Assembly (NCBI GenBank): GCA_021229015.1
Contig: CM037781.1
Span: 70,764,173 to 70,828,172, forward strand
Source: Solen grandis
Taxonomy: Eukaryota; Mollusca; Bivalvia; Adapedonta; Solenidae
Direction: 5' to 3'
Length of the DNA stretch: 64,000 nt
Of this stretch, positions 26,001-41,400 are shown piece by piece. The stretch's first letter is position 1; each line of letters begins with the position of its first letter. Both the position numbers and the translations under genes were made by a program. The notes under the pieces were generated by a model that made no database searches, was not told where the DNA came from, and saw only the letters and a list, made by a program, of their open reading frames with translations.

Positions 26001-29000
26001 ACATGCTCCATTTTACAAATTTTACATTTTTTAAATATGTAATTCTCAAACTAACCAAGCAAATAACCATACCGAGAGAACAAATATGTACCTATATAAC
26101 CTTTTAAAATTAGGTAGAAGAGGTAAAGCAGAAAATGCACTCTAAATGATATCACAGAATTTTTACCTAAGTGAAAAAAATTATTTCAAATGCCTTGTGA
26201 ACACAACCGCAGAAATGCATCTTACTTTCCCACTTTCATATTACCAGTATATGTGTTTTGCAATTCCAGTATATGTGTTTTGCGATTGGGTTCAAAAATG
26301 TGCAAACTTGTAACACAATCTGCATGACAAATAAAATTTGAAGCATTCTACTTTGACTATAAGTAACAAACAAACCTCTGTCGGGAGCAGCCTCAAAATC
26401 TTTCCTGGACTTTCGGACACTGTCCCAGATCGCAGACAGCCTGGACACGAAAGTCAGGGTCTTGGAGTTCTTGTCCTTGTACAACATCCCCTGTATACAC
26501 AGAACACACACATGCTTCACTCATATTCTGATAAATGAATCAAGCTTATTCTTCATGCATTTTTCTATAAATACAGTCAAACCTGTCTTAAACGGTAATT
26601 CAAGGGAATTATAGAAAGTGACTGCTTAACAGAGATGACCAAAGATGACCACTAATAAACATATACCATAATGCTAGTTTGGTAAAACTGAAACTAATCG
26701 CTTAATGCAGGTTGACCGCTTAATACAGGTGGCTGCTAATGCAGGCTCAACTGTACTTATATACTGAAAGGGACAATAAATTTCATTGCATCTGTATGTC
26801 AAGTAAGCTCATGAATTCACATATCTATATTTATGGATCATTGCTCAAGAAAACAGGAAATACATACAAAATGAATAACTTTATTTGATAAAACTCAATG
26901 AAATTAATCCTCCATGTAAACAAGAATTATCATTGATGATGATGAATACCCCCAGATTCCGCTTTGTCACAGTCACTATTACCATGTCAGACAGTCTTAA
27001 GAAATATAATGTAGGGCCATGACTCATTCAAAATCAATAAAATCATGACGTGCCAACAATATGCGCAACTAAGCTTGGTACTTTTAAGTCTTGTAAAGTT
27101 TTATCAAAATCTGACCAAAGGTAGCGGAGAAATAGGGCGAATAAATCTCATTTACAGACGGACAGACTGACAGACACGACTTCAATATAACCCTCACATA
27201 CTTTGTACCTGGAGGTATAATAAATGATTTTACAGGTTCCCATTTACATTAATCAGACTACTATAAACCTTTTACAACATGGAAATATATGTACAAATTT
27301 ATGACTGATGAATATTAAATTACTGAACTTTAAATTAATATTCTATTTGAAATATGGCATTTAGCTGTTTTGTTTTCATTTAATGAAATAATCAAAATAT
27401 ACAATAATAATATAGATTCTATATTAACAATCAAAATGTCATAAACCTTATTAATGATAAAGAAAATTGAATAAAAATGACTGAATTCCAATGCCTACAT
27501 TTTCTCTTGATACTTCCATATTTGGAAAGAACGGCCTGAGGCAGAATAATGCTCGCAAAGAGAAAGGGCTGCACCATGGTACGATCACCTACAATGGTAA
27601 AAAACAAAACATACAAAGGTGAGTAAGGATTCCCAAGACAGACAATTCACATTGGTACAATCACCTACAATGGAAAAAACAAAACATACAAAGGTGAGTA
27701 TGGATTCCCAAGACAGGTAATTCATCAAGTGGTACAATTTTATATTCATATAAATTAAAACCTGTGAACAAAAGTCAAAAAAACTTTCAAACTTTAACAT
27801 TATAAATTCAGTGCTGGGAAGCCAGAACCTGGCCTTTGTTCATAGGTTGGCTGTTAATCAAACCTGACCGCTATTACAGGATTACGTGTATAATTAATGT
27901 AAAATCACATGACGGAGAAGTGATCTCAATGTGTCACCTCAGCTTACAACATGTGACAAAAAAGTGCCTTGAATCATTTCTGAAATTAACATAGCTTAAA
28001 AAATCATAATCATGTTTAAAGTGGGCAAAATGACAACAACGACAACAAGATTCAAGAGAGACAACTCTGACATGACATTTTTACATCATATACCACTGGA
28101 AAAATCAGAATGAAAGCCAGTCTTAGTTTGAACAGATATAACAGCTTTATTACTTTACTTCATTTCCCAAAACAATATTAAATGTATATACAATTTAAAG
28201 CTCTTTTATCAATATTTCTCCAAAACTTTGTGTTTGCCATGGAGGAAAAACATGAATTTTAAAGCCACCATGCAGTAAACATTTTTACAGCTGCCATATT
28301 GTTATTGTTTATTGAATTATTTCTATTTGGAAAAGCTACATATTTATTGATTATATTAAATGTGTCAACCTACCCCGAAGAAGAAGATGGAGTTCCACAT
28401 CCATGCCCAGGATCTGTGGAGGTAGTTGTACCAGCGCCACAGTGGATAGCGGGTGGTTGTCTTACGGCTCACATTCTTGATAGTATGGTATGACAAGCCC
28501 TGGGTACGTTAAAGTACAGACACAGAGAAGCACAATTATCATCAGAGAATGAGATAATCTTGAATGAGATAAAAAATTCCCTACATCTTCAAAAAGACTA
28601 GATTAAAAGTATACCAATGTAATGCTGCTAAATATTGCATTATTTTGGACTCTGCTATACCTATAATACAACAACCATTAACAAAAAACTGGGGTCTATA
28701 GCTAAATCAATATTTGATTGGCAATTGTATTTTAATGAAGCACATAGTAACGGATCTGCATTGCAATCTTAAAAGTAAGAACACAATTTTATATATTTGT
28801 AATGTATTTGTATAAAATTTATAACTGATACATCCACTCAGTAGCATTAGAGACTAGAGATGTCAATGATTCAGTCAAAAGCATATCACAGGTATTGATA
28901 ATGGATGAATAACATCAGTGATATGTCGATACATTGAGCATCATTTATTTATATTCCATTTACATGACTGTTGTTCATAATTTCAGTAAAATGCATGTAC

Positions 29001-32000
29001 TGTGCATCAATCGTGATGTGTAATGTACGTACAGTTAATAAAATGCCTTCTGCATGTTTTATCCTTGGAAAAAAAAAAGGAAAAAAAAAGAGAAAAATTT
29101 TCCCAAAATATGATGTTGTTTTTAAAATTATCATAAAACTTTCATATCTTTTTTTTTTTATAAAAGATAATCAATGTAAAGTGGGGGACTAGTGAAATAA
29201 AAAGAATTCTATTGTCATGTGCTACTTAAAGACAAACACACACAGACCAAATAGAGAATGCATTGCTAAGATACAGGCAAAGACTAAAATGTACACTTTT
29301 GTTGCTGCACACAATTTCTCCTAAAATGTACTTCTATGTAGAAAGATAAAATTATTTATTAAATTTATTTATTCATGAAATGAGTTTTAAATATGTTTTT
29401 TATATGAAGATCCTGGAGGGAAATGTTTATAGGTACCATCAAATGCAGCCTCCTTAATTAGAGAAGAAATTATGTAACCACATCAATTTTAGAATTTTTT
29501 TTATCATTTCTAGACATTTTATTAATTAGTCATATTTACTGATTTTTTTTCAATTTGTATCGATAATTGATTGACGAAAGAATATCAACAATACAGCCAT
29601 ATCAACGACAGCTCTTCAAGAGACCCAGACCTCTCCACCCCTTCTGCCCCTGTCTGTGTCCACCCACCTGCACATACTCCTGCTCCTGGTGCTGACACTT
29701 GCCAGCTATCACAGTTGGGACCACTGTCTCCTCCCCCTCGTAATTCTTGACTGTCACCCAGTTCTTGGGCATCCAGATTCTCATAGAAAATGTGAACACA
29801 CGAGTTGGAATCTGTACCCTTCCTAACTCCTTTAACAAGATCGTCTCTCTCTGAGGGATAATACAGACAGTCAAGCATTAGAAGGTTAACATCACTTTAT
29901 TTAACAGAAAACATCATAAAAAAAAAAAAACACTAAAAATGTAAACAGACAGTCGTAAATGTGTCTGTGCATCTAATTATAACTTGTAAGTTTAAAGTAT
30001 CATTTTCCAGTCGGGTATTAGAGGAAGCAGCTGTTTTGACAAAGCAGTTCCTAAGCAGAGGTGGTCAAAGCGTAAAATCAAAAATGACACTTTGTGAACT
30101 TGAGGGCTGGCTGAATTCACAAAATTAATGAAATAAGAAAACACAAGAAACATGTAAAATGATGCAAAAACAAGTTTTCAAGAGTGGCCACTGGCAAGCA
30201 AAACTACTTTTTGTAACAGTGAGCTTGACCCTACTAATCCGAAAATCAATCCCAATCTTCATCTTCCTATAAAGTATCTATCTACCGCTTATGAAAACTG
30301 TAAGATATTTGACGGAAATGACCTGTTTGACGCCCGCCCGCCCAACAACGTACCCCATTCTATTAATCAGGATTTTCATTGAAAACATAGTTTAAAGTAA
30401 GATTATGGTTTATGTTAGATGATTTTGACATAGAAAGATTCTTACTGTAAACCAAAGCCTTACTGTTCTGTATCATTGTCTGTTCATATACATGTATTTG
30501 AATGTAGTCACCTGTTTGATAAAGTTCAGGTCACGCTGCAGGAAGTATACTGCCTGGTACAGATCCTCCTTCTCACACAGGCTGATGGCTGCCTCGTGTG
30601 CTGCCCACTGATGTTGTAACACAAACTCATGCTGAAAATATATACAAAGCATGGCAAACAAACATGAGATCTATGTATACAACATGGCAAACAAACATGA
30701 GATCTATGTATACAACATGGCAAACAAACATGAGATCTATGTATACAACATGGCAAACAAACATGAGATCTATGTATACAACATGGCAAACAAACATGAG
30801 ATCTATATAACTGTTCTCATTTGACAATGTAACTTCAAGTGCCATAACATAAAACAACAAATATGCATATGCAGTTTATGTTTTGTAACTCAAATTACAT
30901 TTTTTTTTTAAGTACTTGATATCAAACAGCACAGATGATTTCACCACATATAATCTTTAAAATATCTTTTCATCTGGAACTTTTATCTTTTTCAAAATGA
31001 TACGTAGTAGCATAAAATAGTATATTGCTTAATATTATGTATAGATGATTGTAATGGTAACTGAGAGGCATTAAATTATTATTAAGAATAAAATAAACTT
31101 TAATTCGATCAATTTTAATTAAAATACAACACAAATCATGTGGCTACATAGTTCTGAAATTTTTTAAAATTATTAAAACTAGCTAACCTCAAAAGCTTGT
31201 AATTGTTCCTTGACCCAACCTGGGATCCTGGATTTCACGGGGTAGGCCTTCTTAAGGTGGGCTAACAGCTGGAAATAAATTCAAACTTCAGTACTTTGCG
31301 AATTATAGAGCAGCTCCATTATAATGCTAAAATCGGGGTACAAGTCTTGATACAGCACTATACTGGGTCAAACAATTCACCTGAAGTTAAAGTACAAAAT
31401 AAATATTCATGGTCAATTGTTGAATTACTGAATATATCTCAAGCTATAATAAAGTGAAGCTTTATAACAGCTATACTGTGCTGCTACTGTCGCTAAATGT
31501 TGAATTGCTGATTCTGTTGACAAATACAGGCTTCATCATCAACTATGCTCCAGAGACAACATTTTCTCCTTATTTGTGTAGAAATCCATAATACTTAACA
31601 TAGCAATCATAATGGAGTCTGTATTTGATTTTCTGCAGTTTCATGATGGCAACAATCAGGTCTTGAATTCACCAATACTGTTAAAAGCTGGTGAAGTTCT
31701 GAAATTCTCTTTAGCAATAAGATTTCAATATGTCCACTGATTGAAATATGGGTTATGTATATAATTGTAATCGTCAAGATATAAACAATGCAACTCCATT
31801 ATCATGATGTAACTGAGGTCAAAGTGTAAGAACTGCATTATATTGGCACTGCATTATAATCTTGTGAAAATGCACCCTAGGTCATCTTAACAACTAACTA
31901 ACTTAAGATTTGAGGTCTATCCTAGGACTGTATCATACAGCATGCTGTGTTGTAATGGTGCGCATCATAATAGAACTATACTGTCATCAAAACCTTCTGT

Positions 32001-35000
32001 ATGCTGGCTGTAACACACCATGTCATTTACAGACAATCTCTGATTCAGCAATATCATGTGGTAGGCATGTGGCATGATACCACACTTATTCACAACATAA
32101 AACACCTTCTGAGCAAGGGAACTACCTTTTTACGCTTATTCCAGGCTTTAAGGTGATGTTGCCATATTTGTAAGAAAGTATATTGTGATGACTTAGAACT
32201 CAGAAAATAAGACAAATAGCACGCCTGTTAGCTGAGTAGTTAAAACCTCTATCCTGGGAGCTGGAGGTTATATGTTTGACTCCTGGCCAAGACCTACCAA
32301 AGTTGCTGAAAATGTTATATTGCTGATTAGCATGTAAGGATAGTTCCAGGACTGGTTGGCTTGGTGTCAGGTTAATAGGACTCCAGGCTGTAGTGTCATA
32401 CCATTTAACTTCTGAGTGCTATAACAATGAAGCAACACTACATATCTCATACAGGCACAGCCAACAAATGAAATACTATCCTTGGAACATTGAAGACAAA
32501 CACACTTACATCATCCCTGTGTTTGTTCAGTTTCTGCTTCAACTGACTGATGGCATTCTCCATGGCTATCACAGACTTGGCCTGGGACACTAATAGAGCA
32601 CCTGTCACACGCACAATTACAAATGGTTATGTGAGAATTATATGGAATTATTTCAAACAACAGAAAAAGAGATTAAAATATTTTTCTAATAATCATTTTT
32701 AAGAACTCAGTATTCATGCATAATCTATATTTGTCCATGGCTCAAACATGAAATAAGATTCACTATTAGAATACTCATAACTATATCCCTAAGTTAAGTG
32801 GCAGAAAATAATTGTGGTTCTCAGTAAATGTCAATAATGGAGATACCTTTAACAAGATGGTACCATACTGCTTACCTATCCCAGGGTCAATACTCTCTAG
32901 TTCAGCATTGGCCAGTATGGCTTTGTACACCCGCTGTAGATACTCATGAGTGACTGCCTCATTCACACGCTGTGAAACACATGCATGAAATATTCTAGAT
33001 AAACTGGCTATAGAAATTTGAAGGCATTTCTTCTCAAACAAAAAGAAACCCTGATTAAGCATAGAAATATTACCATTACAACTTTTATATTAGTATCTGA
33101 AATGTTCATGCCTCTTTAAACATAAACTGTATACCAATAAAGAAGTCAGACAGAAATATAAATCAAGAGTTTTAACTTTCAAACTTATTCTAGATTACAT
33201 AAAACTCTATCTCACTGTTTATTTAAAAGTCAAATTCAAATGCACAAATATTTAACAGTACTACTTACACTTGAGATTTCTTCATTTGAAAGACCTATCC
33301 CTGTAATTAGACATATTGTACAGCTAATACTCTCAGTCTTCTATGAGAATGCAAGAGAGCAACTAATATTCAACTGCTCTATAGCTTAATGGCATAACCC
33401 AAAATATGTACAGAACTGTATTATAACATATTATAAACAAACCAATTTACAATACATTGATATAAGTATATATTGTATGCGTAAACTAATAAAACAATGG
33501 TTGTAAAATGATAAATTCAAAATTTTGGGGAATGAAAAATCATGGACTAAATTTGGGGAAACTGCATTAAGAAATGTTCAGAAAAGAAGCCCTAAATAAA
33601 GACAGTAAAAGCCCTCTATTGATATTTGCAAAATTACAAAACACAATAATGGATGTACAGTGTATATATATATTTCAAGTGACTGTTGAAATGTACCTTT
33701 CAGGTCTGTGATCATTTTTTGTCGGAAGGAGATGTACCAGCCTCTGGCCTCCCTCTCCAGGATTGTACTGAGCACCGGCAGGCAGTTGTTGATCATACCT
33801 GTAACATGGACAGTAGTGCTTAACACACAGGCAGTTGCCGATCATATCAGTAACATGGACATTAGTGCTTAACAGGCAGGCAGTTGTTGATCATACCTGT
33901 AACATGGACATTGGTGCTTAACACACAGGCAATTGTTGATCATACCTGTAACATAGACAGTAGTGCTTAACATATAGGCAGTTGTTGATCATACCTGTAA
34001 CATGGACATTGGTGCTTAACACACTGGCAATTGTTGATCATACCTGTAACATGGACATTAGTGCTTAACATGCAGGCAGTTGTTGATCATACCTGTAACA
34101 TGGACAGTAGTGCTTAAAACGCAGGCAGTTGTTGATCACACCTGTAACATGGACAATAGTGCTTAACACACAGGCAGTTGTTGATCATACCTATAACATG
34201 GACAGTAGTGCTTAACACATAGGCAGTTGTTGATCATACCTGTAACATGGACAGTTAAGTGCTTAACACACAGGCAGTTGTTGATCATACCTGTAACATA
34301 GACAGTAGTGCTTAACACACAGGCAGTTGTTGATCATACCTGTAACATGGACAGTAGTGCTTAACACACAGGCAGTTGTTGATCATACCTGTAACATAGA
34401 CAGTAGTTCTTAACACACAGGCAGTTGTTGATCATACCTGTAACATGGACAGTGGTGCTTAACGCACAGACAGTTGTTGATCATACCTGTAACATAGACA
34501 GTAGTGCTTAACACATAGGCAGTTGTTGATCATACCTGTAACATGGACAGTAGTGCTTAACACACAGGCAGTTGTTGATCATACCTGTAACATGGACAGT
34601 GGTGCTTAACACACAGGCAGTTGTTGATCATACCTGTAACATAGACAGTAGTGCTTAACACACAGGCAGTTGTTGATCATACCTGTAACATAGACAGTAG
34701 TGCTTAACACACAGGCAGTTGTTGATCATACCTGTAACATAGACAGTAGTGCTTAACACATAGGCAGTTGTTGATCATACCTGTAACATGGACAGTTAAG
34801 TGCTTAACACACAGGCAGTTGTTGATCATACCTGTAACATAGACAGTAGTTCTTAACACACAGGCAGTTGTTGATCATACCTGTAACATGGACAGTGGTG
34901 CTTAACGCACAGACAGTTGTTGATCATACCTGTAACATAGACAGTAGTGCTTAACACATAGGCAGTTGTTGATCATACCTGTAACATGGACAGTTAAGTG

Positions 35001-35397
35001 CTTAACACACAGGCAGTTGTTGATCATACCTGTAACATGGACAGTAGGGCTTAACACACAGGCAGTTGTTGATCATACCTGTAACATGGACAGTTAAGTG
35101 CTTAACACACAGGCAGTTGTTGATCATACCTGTAACATAGACAGTAGTGCTTAACACACAGGCAGTTGTTGATCATACCTGTAACATGGACAGTAGTGCT
35201 TAACACACAGGTTTGTCATCAATACAACCCAGGTTTGACCCTAGACCTGTCACATACTGTATGTGAAAAGGTATTCAATCACCAACAATTTTTTTTTTTC
35301 TTTCAGTAATTGTCAAAAAAAAACTCATGAGGGGGGATAATCAACTTGGGTTAGAGTGAGAAAGAGGGAGAGAGAGAGAGAGAGAGAGAGAGATAGC

Positions 35398-35439
<42 letters not shown>

Positions 35440-38400
35440 CTAGGAGAGAGAGAGAGAGAGCAAAAGTTCTTAAGTTACAATGAAATCATGATAGAGGACC
35501 ATGACTATGATATTTACTGTCAGATGTAAGAGATTAAATACCATATTCATGCTTTGTTCTATACCCACTGAGATAACTTACCTTTATCAAACAACCTGAG
35601 ATCAATGTCCATCCCCTTGGGGGTCTGGTAGATGTAGGGCACTGGAGGGGGGTGGAATGCCCTAGTCTGGGGGAGGTAAATATAGGTAAACATATATTTG
35701 TACATACTGTTTTTAATGCACATACAGGTATGAACACTAACATATTTCTTTCATATTTATAATTTACTTATTAGAACAGCTGTACCCATTTGTAAATGTA
35801 CATGTACATAAAAAAGTGTACATACATCAATAAGGTTGGACAGATGCTGTCAAAACAATATCCCCTAAAAACATATGGTACATAAATAAGATATACATAA
35901 TTATAACAATGAAAAGAATAACTAGATCTATCACTAACGGTGATTCATAGGCCCACTCACTGCACTGACTAAACAACATGAAAAAGTTTGGATCGTTTTG
36001 TTAAATGGGACACAGCATGATGGGGCAGGATAAAACACAGCATGCACAATTTTTACAGCCCCCACTTCACTTTGTGAAAGAAGGGGATAATAAATACACA
36101 ATTATAACTGAAGTATCTGATCAAATAGGGTCCCAGTCTCCCAGTCACATACACTGGAAAGTACAGTGGGGGAATGCCCAGATTCTGCTGGTAATCCAGT
36201 TTCCTTGTACAATATGGACCATAAGTTCAATCATCTAGGCCATCAAAAGTCATTCATATTCACTCTACCTCATGAATATTCATATACAAATTATGAATTG
36301 ATGAATATTAATTGACTGAACTTAAAATGATATAATTATGAAAAAGTAGATATTTTCTTTTTGCCATGCAGACTATTGCAAACTGAAGCTTCAATATTTA
36401 GGTGAAAACAGAAGAGAGCTGTCTGATCGGGGTCTGCTCTGTTTGCCAATGCATCAAAATGTGTCTATATGAGGTGAAGGGCTAGAATTGTGAAAAATAT
36501 TATTGGTATGAGATAAAATAAATCAGGTTTAAAAAGTTGAAGACTTCATGATACAAACCTTGCGTTTTTCAGCAGTACTGATGCGGCTGGTTTCTTTAAC
36601 ATACTGACAGAACCGGCTGAACCCTTGTCTGTAGCTAGGCTGTAAGATACAGGTAACTATCAGTACAATACACAACAAATACAAGTATAATGACTGATAC
36701 AAATCCTTTACCTCTGGTAACTGTTATGGGAGTGGGAGGTTGTGGGTTCAATCCCGGTTGTTGCATATTTAAAATTTAAACAAAAGTGCTGAAGTGTGAT
36801 GGGAAAAATGTGACAAAGTGTGACAGACTGAAAAAGAGTAGTGGCTCAAAACTTATGGATCATATGCATGACAATTCCTCTTGTCATGCTCTGTCAATAT
36901 ATGAAATTTCATTTCAAAAGCATGAATATAGCAGAAGTTATTGCAGAATTAAAAAGTGTGACAACAAAAAATTGATCCCTATGTGTCACCTCTGATTACA
37001 GAAGGTGACACAAAAATAGTACAGGTAGCTCTCTGCTTGGGGATTAGCTAATATACTGGGTATTTCCAGAACCGGTGACCCTGTGTTAGATTTAAATGAT
37101 TGGGTGTGGTATCATGCCACATGTGTATGATGTGATATTGCAATGTGGCAACACTATATCTGTCTCAAGTAAACATATAACCTAGTCTCCAAAAAAGTAA
37201 AAACAATTAGTGGGACAACAAACCCAACAAAGATAGGAAGAAAAGTATCGTGATTTATAGCTATATTCAACACTAAAGGTCAACCTAACTTCCTTTTCAA
37301 CTTAACATGAATTGTGAGAAAAATGAAATAATCTTTCACCAAACATCTGATTAAAAACTTGTCTTAAATTGTCTTTGCTTTTCAGATATGAATCATTATT
37401 ATATAAACATGTTTACATCTGATAACTGTGTAAGAAGTAAAGATACTGGAATGGTATTTAATAATAAAATAAGGTAGGAAGTGTAGTAAATGAAAATGAG
37501 TACAAGAAGTACAGAGTTAAATACCTTGATGTCAAGTTCAGCCACCAGGTAGCGCATGTGTTCCATGGGGATCTTCACATCCAGCTCATCAGGCTTTGTT
37601 GATGGCATTCCAAACAACAGGTCTATAACACAGAGGACACAAATCCTTAAATATGAAGGATCAGGATGAAGTACCTCTTTTTTTCAGTATGATATTGGAC
37701 TTAAAGTTTTAGTCTGCCATAAAACACTTTAAGAACCAAATTAGGATATTCTTTAATCAAAGAATATAATTATACAGGATATTTGTTTGTTTTGAGCGGA
37801 TATGTAATATATCTCATTGAGAGGTGATACATTTTTAATATCTGCTCAAGGAATGAAGATGCTAGAGTGCAAACACAGTGAAATCTGGCTTTTTTACATT
37901 AAAAGGGCCATAACTTCTGACCTAAGTGGCTGATATCAGCCATAATGGAACTTGTATCACCCTGAGATTGTAATATATTCCATATTCACTCAAAACAAAC
38001 ACATTATTTTTATTTCATGCTTACTGCTGTTTGATACCTATAAACATACCCTTAACATGTAAAAAAGTAGTTCCAGCAAATCTATATCACTCACACTGTG
38101 GGATATAGATTTTATCTCACTGACAGAAAACAGAATTTCATCAGTTAGCATAAAACCTTTTGTTGATGCAACTGGTATCTGTGCTGGCTTTTGATAACAA
38201 ATTGGTAAAAGACACTGTTAGGCCAAGGAAACTTTTTGTATGTATGTCTGGTTCTAGAACACAGGTACAGATGTTCTGTGCTAGTTTACAGTATTTTGTA
38301 TCCATCCATACTTAACATGTTTAAAACACATGTATAGTAATTATGGTCCCTGCTTAACATTATGTATTCCATGAAAATAAATCAATCTTTTAGTGAAGAA

Positions 38401-41400
38401 AATGCTAGTGAACTTTCTCAATTTTCTAAATAACTGAAGTCAGTATATTTATGAACTAAAATTCTTATTTTGTACAAGTTGTACCTAGTATCTTCCATGC
38501 CCCACGTCCCCAGCTTTTCACTGACTCTGACAGGCTAAAGAAAGGGGAGGCAAATCTATTCCTGGCTGTGATGATCAGCAGAAGTAAGGCCAGGGCAGAG
38601 TCCTGTAACAGACGGGGGAAACATTAAATGATATATACTGATTATAAGTATTACCATGAATCTAAAGCGTCATCAGACCTATAAAAATAGTCATAGAGTT
38701 ATATATGTTTTTGCAAAAGTTTTGACTGTTATCACTATACAATGTAAACAAATATAGACAAAAAAAGAAGTTATGACTTAGAGTTTATCTTGTGAATTGC
38801 TTTTATATAAATAATCGCGGTATTATGTGTATCGTGGTATTATGTTAAACTCCATAGCACAATTAACTTAAGCAAATTTTATGATTTAATGAATATCAAT
38901 TTGCAGAAGTTAAATTTTATATGGCACAATGGATTTTCCCTTGTTGTGAAAACTGTTTAGAATCTGAGCTTCGTATGAGCAAACAGAAGAGACTCTGAGA
39001 GAAAAAAAAACAAGAGGGCCAAAGGGGCCCTAGATAGCTCACCTGAGTATAAGGTTACCCAAGAAACATCTGCACTAAAACATTATGAAATCTGGCCAGT
39101 AGTTTTGAAGGAGATGATTTTTAAAGTTTTCATAATTTTTCTCTTATCATTGCCATGGCAACCAGAGTTCAACATGGATCAAGTTTATTTTAGCAACTTT
39201 TGTAAAGGTTTATCCAAGGATCATCCCTGCCAAGTTTAATCAAATTCTGTTCGGCAGTTTTAGTGGAGATGTTGTTTAAAGTTTTCACTATATACATTTA
39301 TGGCAAATTAGCCCCGCCCCTGGCAGCTGTTTTTTTTTTTTACGGATTGGAATAATCTTTGCAATCTTGATAGAAGATTATCCAAGGAACATCTGTTCTA
39401 AAACATTTTGAAATCTGGCGAGTAATTTTGAAGGAGATGATTTTAAAGTTTTCTTATTTTTTTTTTCTTTCTGTTGCCATGGCAACCAGAGTTCTACATT
39501 TGGCAACTTTTGTGAAGGTTCATACAAGGATCATCCCTGCTAAGTTTAATTAAATTCTGTCCAGTGGTTTCAGAGGAGATGTCGTTTAAAGCAAATTGTT
39601 GATGACGGATGACAAATAATGCCAGACGCAAGATAATCAGAAAAGCTCACCTTGAGCACATAGTGCTCAGGTGAGCTAAAAAATTTCTTACAAATATTGT
39701 AAGCATGTTAATGTATGTACTAAGTATTAGAAATCATCAGTTGCTTTATTCATTTAAACAGTTTTGGTAGACTCATGAATTTAACAGAACAATGGTCAAT
39801 GTATCATATTGTTCTTGATTAATTATAAGTTATTTTAAGTGGCAAAAATTTGATATCCACTTCTAGATTTAGGACCTATCTGAAATTCTTTCTTTTTCTA
39901 CGAATAAGCCTCTGTTCTTTCTATTGAACATTTCAAATGTGCCATCCAAGTTTCAAATTTCTTTTAAATAATGTTCAAAATTCTAATAACAAGTTTGGCC
40001 TCAACATATATTGTGTTCTCAAAAACTGTGTCAGTAAATAACATCAAACAAACAAAAGGGAAAGAAAAATAAGAACATAAATATCAATGTTTCATTTAAA
40101 TACCCTAAATCCTTGAGTAATACAAAGTTTATTTTCAACTAATATATATATGTTTGTTTATGATTTGTGTAAGTGCCGTATATAAATGAATAGGAAATAC
40201 TTAAGTATTTTGAAAATATGTACAGCAGAACTTCAATAAGTCAAAGTTGAAGGGACTGACCTAAAATGTTCAAGACATCGGGACTTCGACTTATATAAGG
40301 GGCTATATCAATGGACAAACTGTCTAGTCTTTAAATTCTAGATAAGGTTTCATTGCATCAATTTTGGTTGTAAACATAATTTTATACAAATGTACATGTA
40401 AACAAAACTTTGTTGACATAATTCAAATACGGGGGTTGTTCGATATTTAATGTGTATTGTACCACAGCGCAATATGCCTGAATAGCTCTATTCAATACCT
40501 TTTCTAACGGTATAAACACAAGCCTTCAGCTCAACACAGTTTTAAACAAGTAACTGGTGTTGTATGCAACACATAAAGTCCCCTACCGGCTCCACCTTGA
40601 CTCAATATGGTAATCAATTCCATTTTTTGCCATATTTTCACTATTTCCGTTACCATAGCAACCACAATTTTAGTTGAAGAACAAAAATAAAATGACGTGC
40701 ATAATCTACACATTGCCATCTAGTCATATACCAAGTTTCATCAAGTTAGCTTGCTTAGTTATCAGGGGATCCCATTTTTTGCCATATTTTCACTATTTTC
40801 GTAACTTTAGCAACCACAATTTTAGTCGAAGAACAAAAATAAAATGACTTGCATAATCTACACATTGCCATCTAGTCATATACCAAGTTTCATCAAGTTA
40901 GCTTGCTTAGTTATCGCAGGATCCCATTTTTTGCCATATTTTCACTATTTCCGTTACTTTAGCAACCACAATTTTAGTCGAAGAACAAAAATAAAATGAC
41001 ATGCATAATCTACACATTGGCATCTAGTCATAAACCAAGTTTCATCAAGTTAGCTTGCTTAGTTATTAAGTTATCTCGGGATCCAGATTTGAGCGGACAG
41101 ACAGACGGACGGACAGAGGGCAAACCTATAGTCCCCTCCGGTGTGAACACCGGTAGGGGACTAATAATCGTAATTTTAATAGAGCCAGTCGCTGACCACT
41201 GTTGTAAAAATGGTTGGGAAACAGGTTGAGAATATTGAAGAAATTACAGCTTATATAAAAGTTTGCACAAAACTCGGTCATTCGGTAAAGCAGATTTTTA
41301 CTGAATTGGGGGAAGTTTATGGGTCTGATAATGTACATGTATCTTATAAGACAGATTGTAGGTGGAGAAAGAAAATTCTGACTGGCACAGAGTCCGTCAA

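Noticed and set aside
29602..29667. Extension of exon 15 past the GTGGGT donor
   Set aside because: The frame continues about 22 codons to a stop, but splicing at the donor gives an exact in-frame join to exon 16 with its membrane segment.
33799..35212. CRISPR-like array
   Set aside because: Units are contiguous with no unique spacers, lie in a eukaryotic intron, and copy the adjacent splice acceptor.
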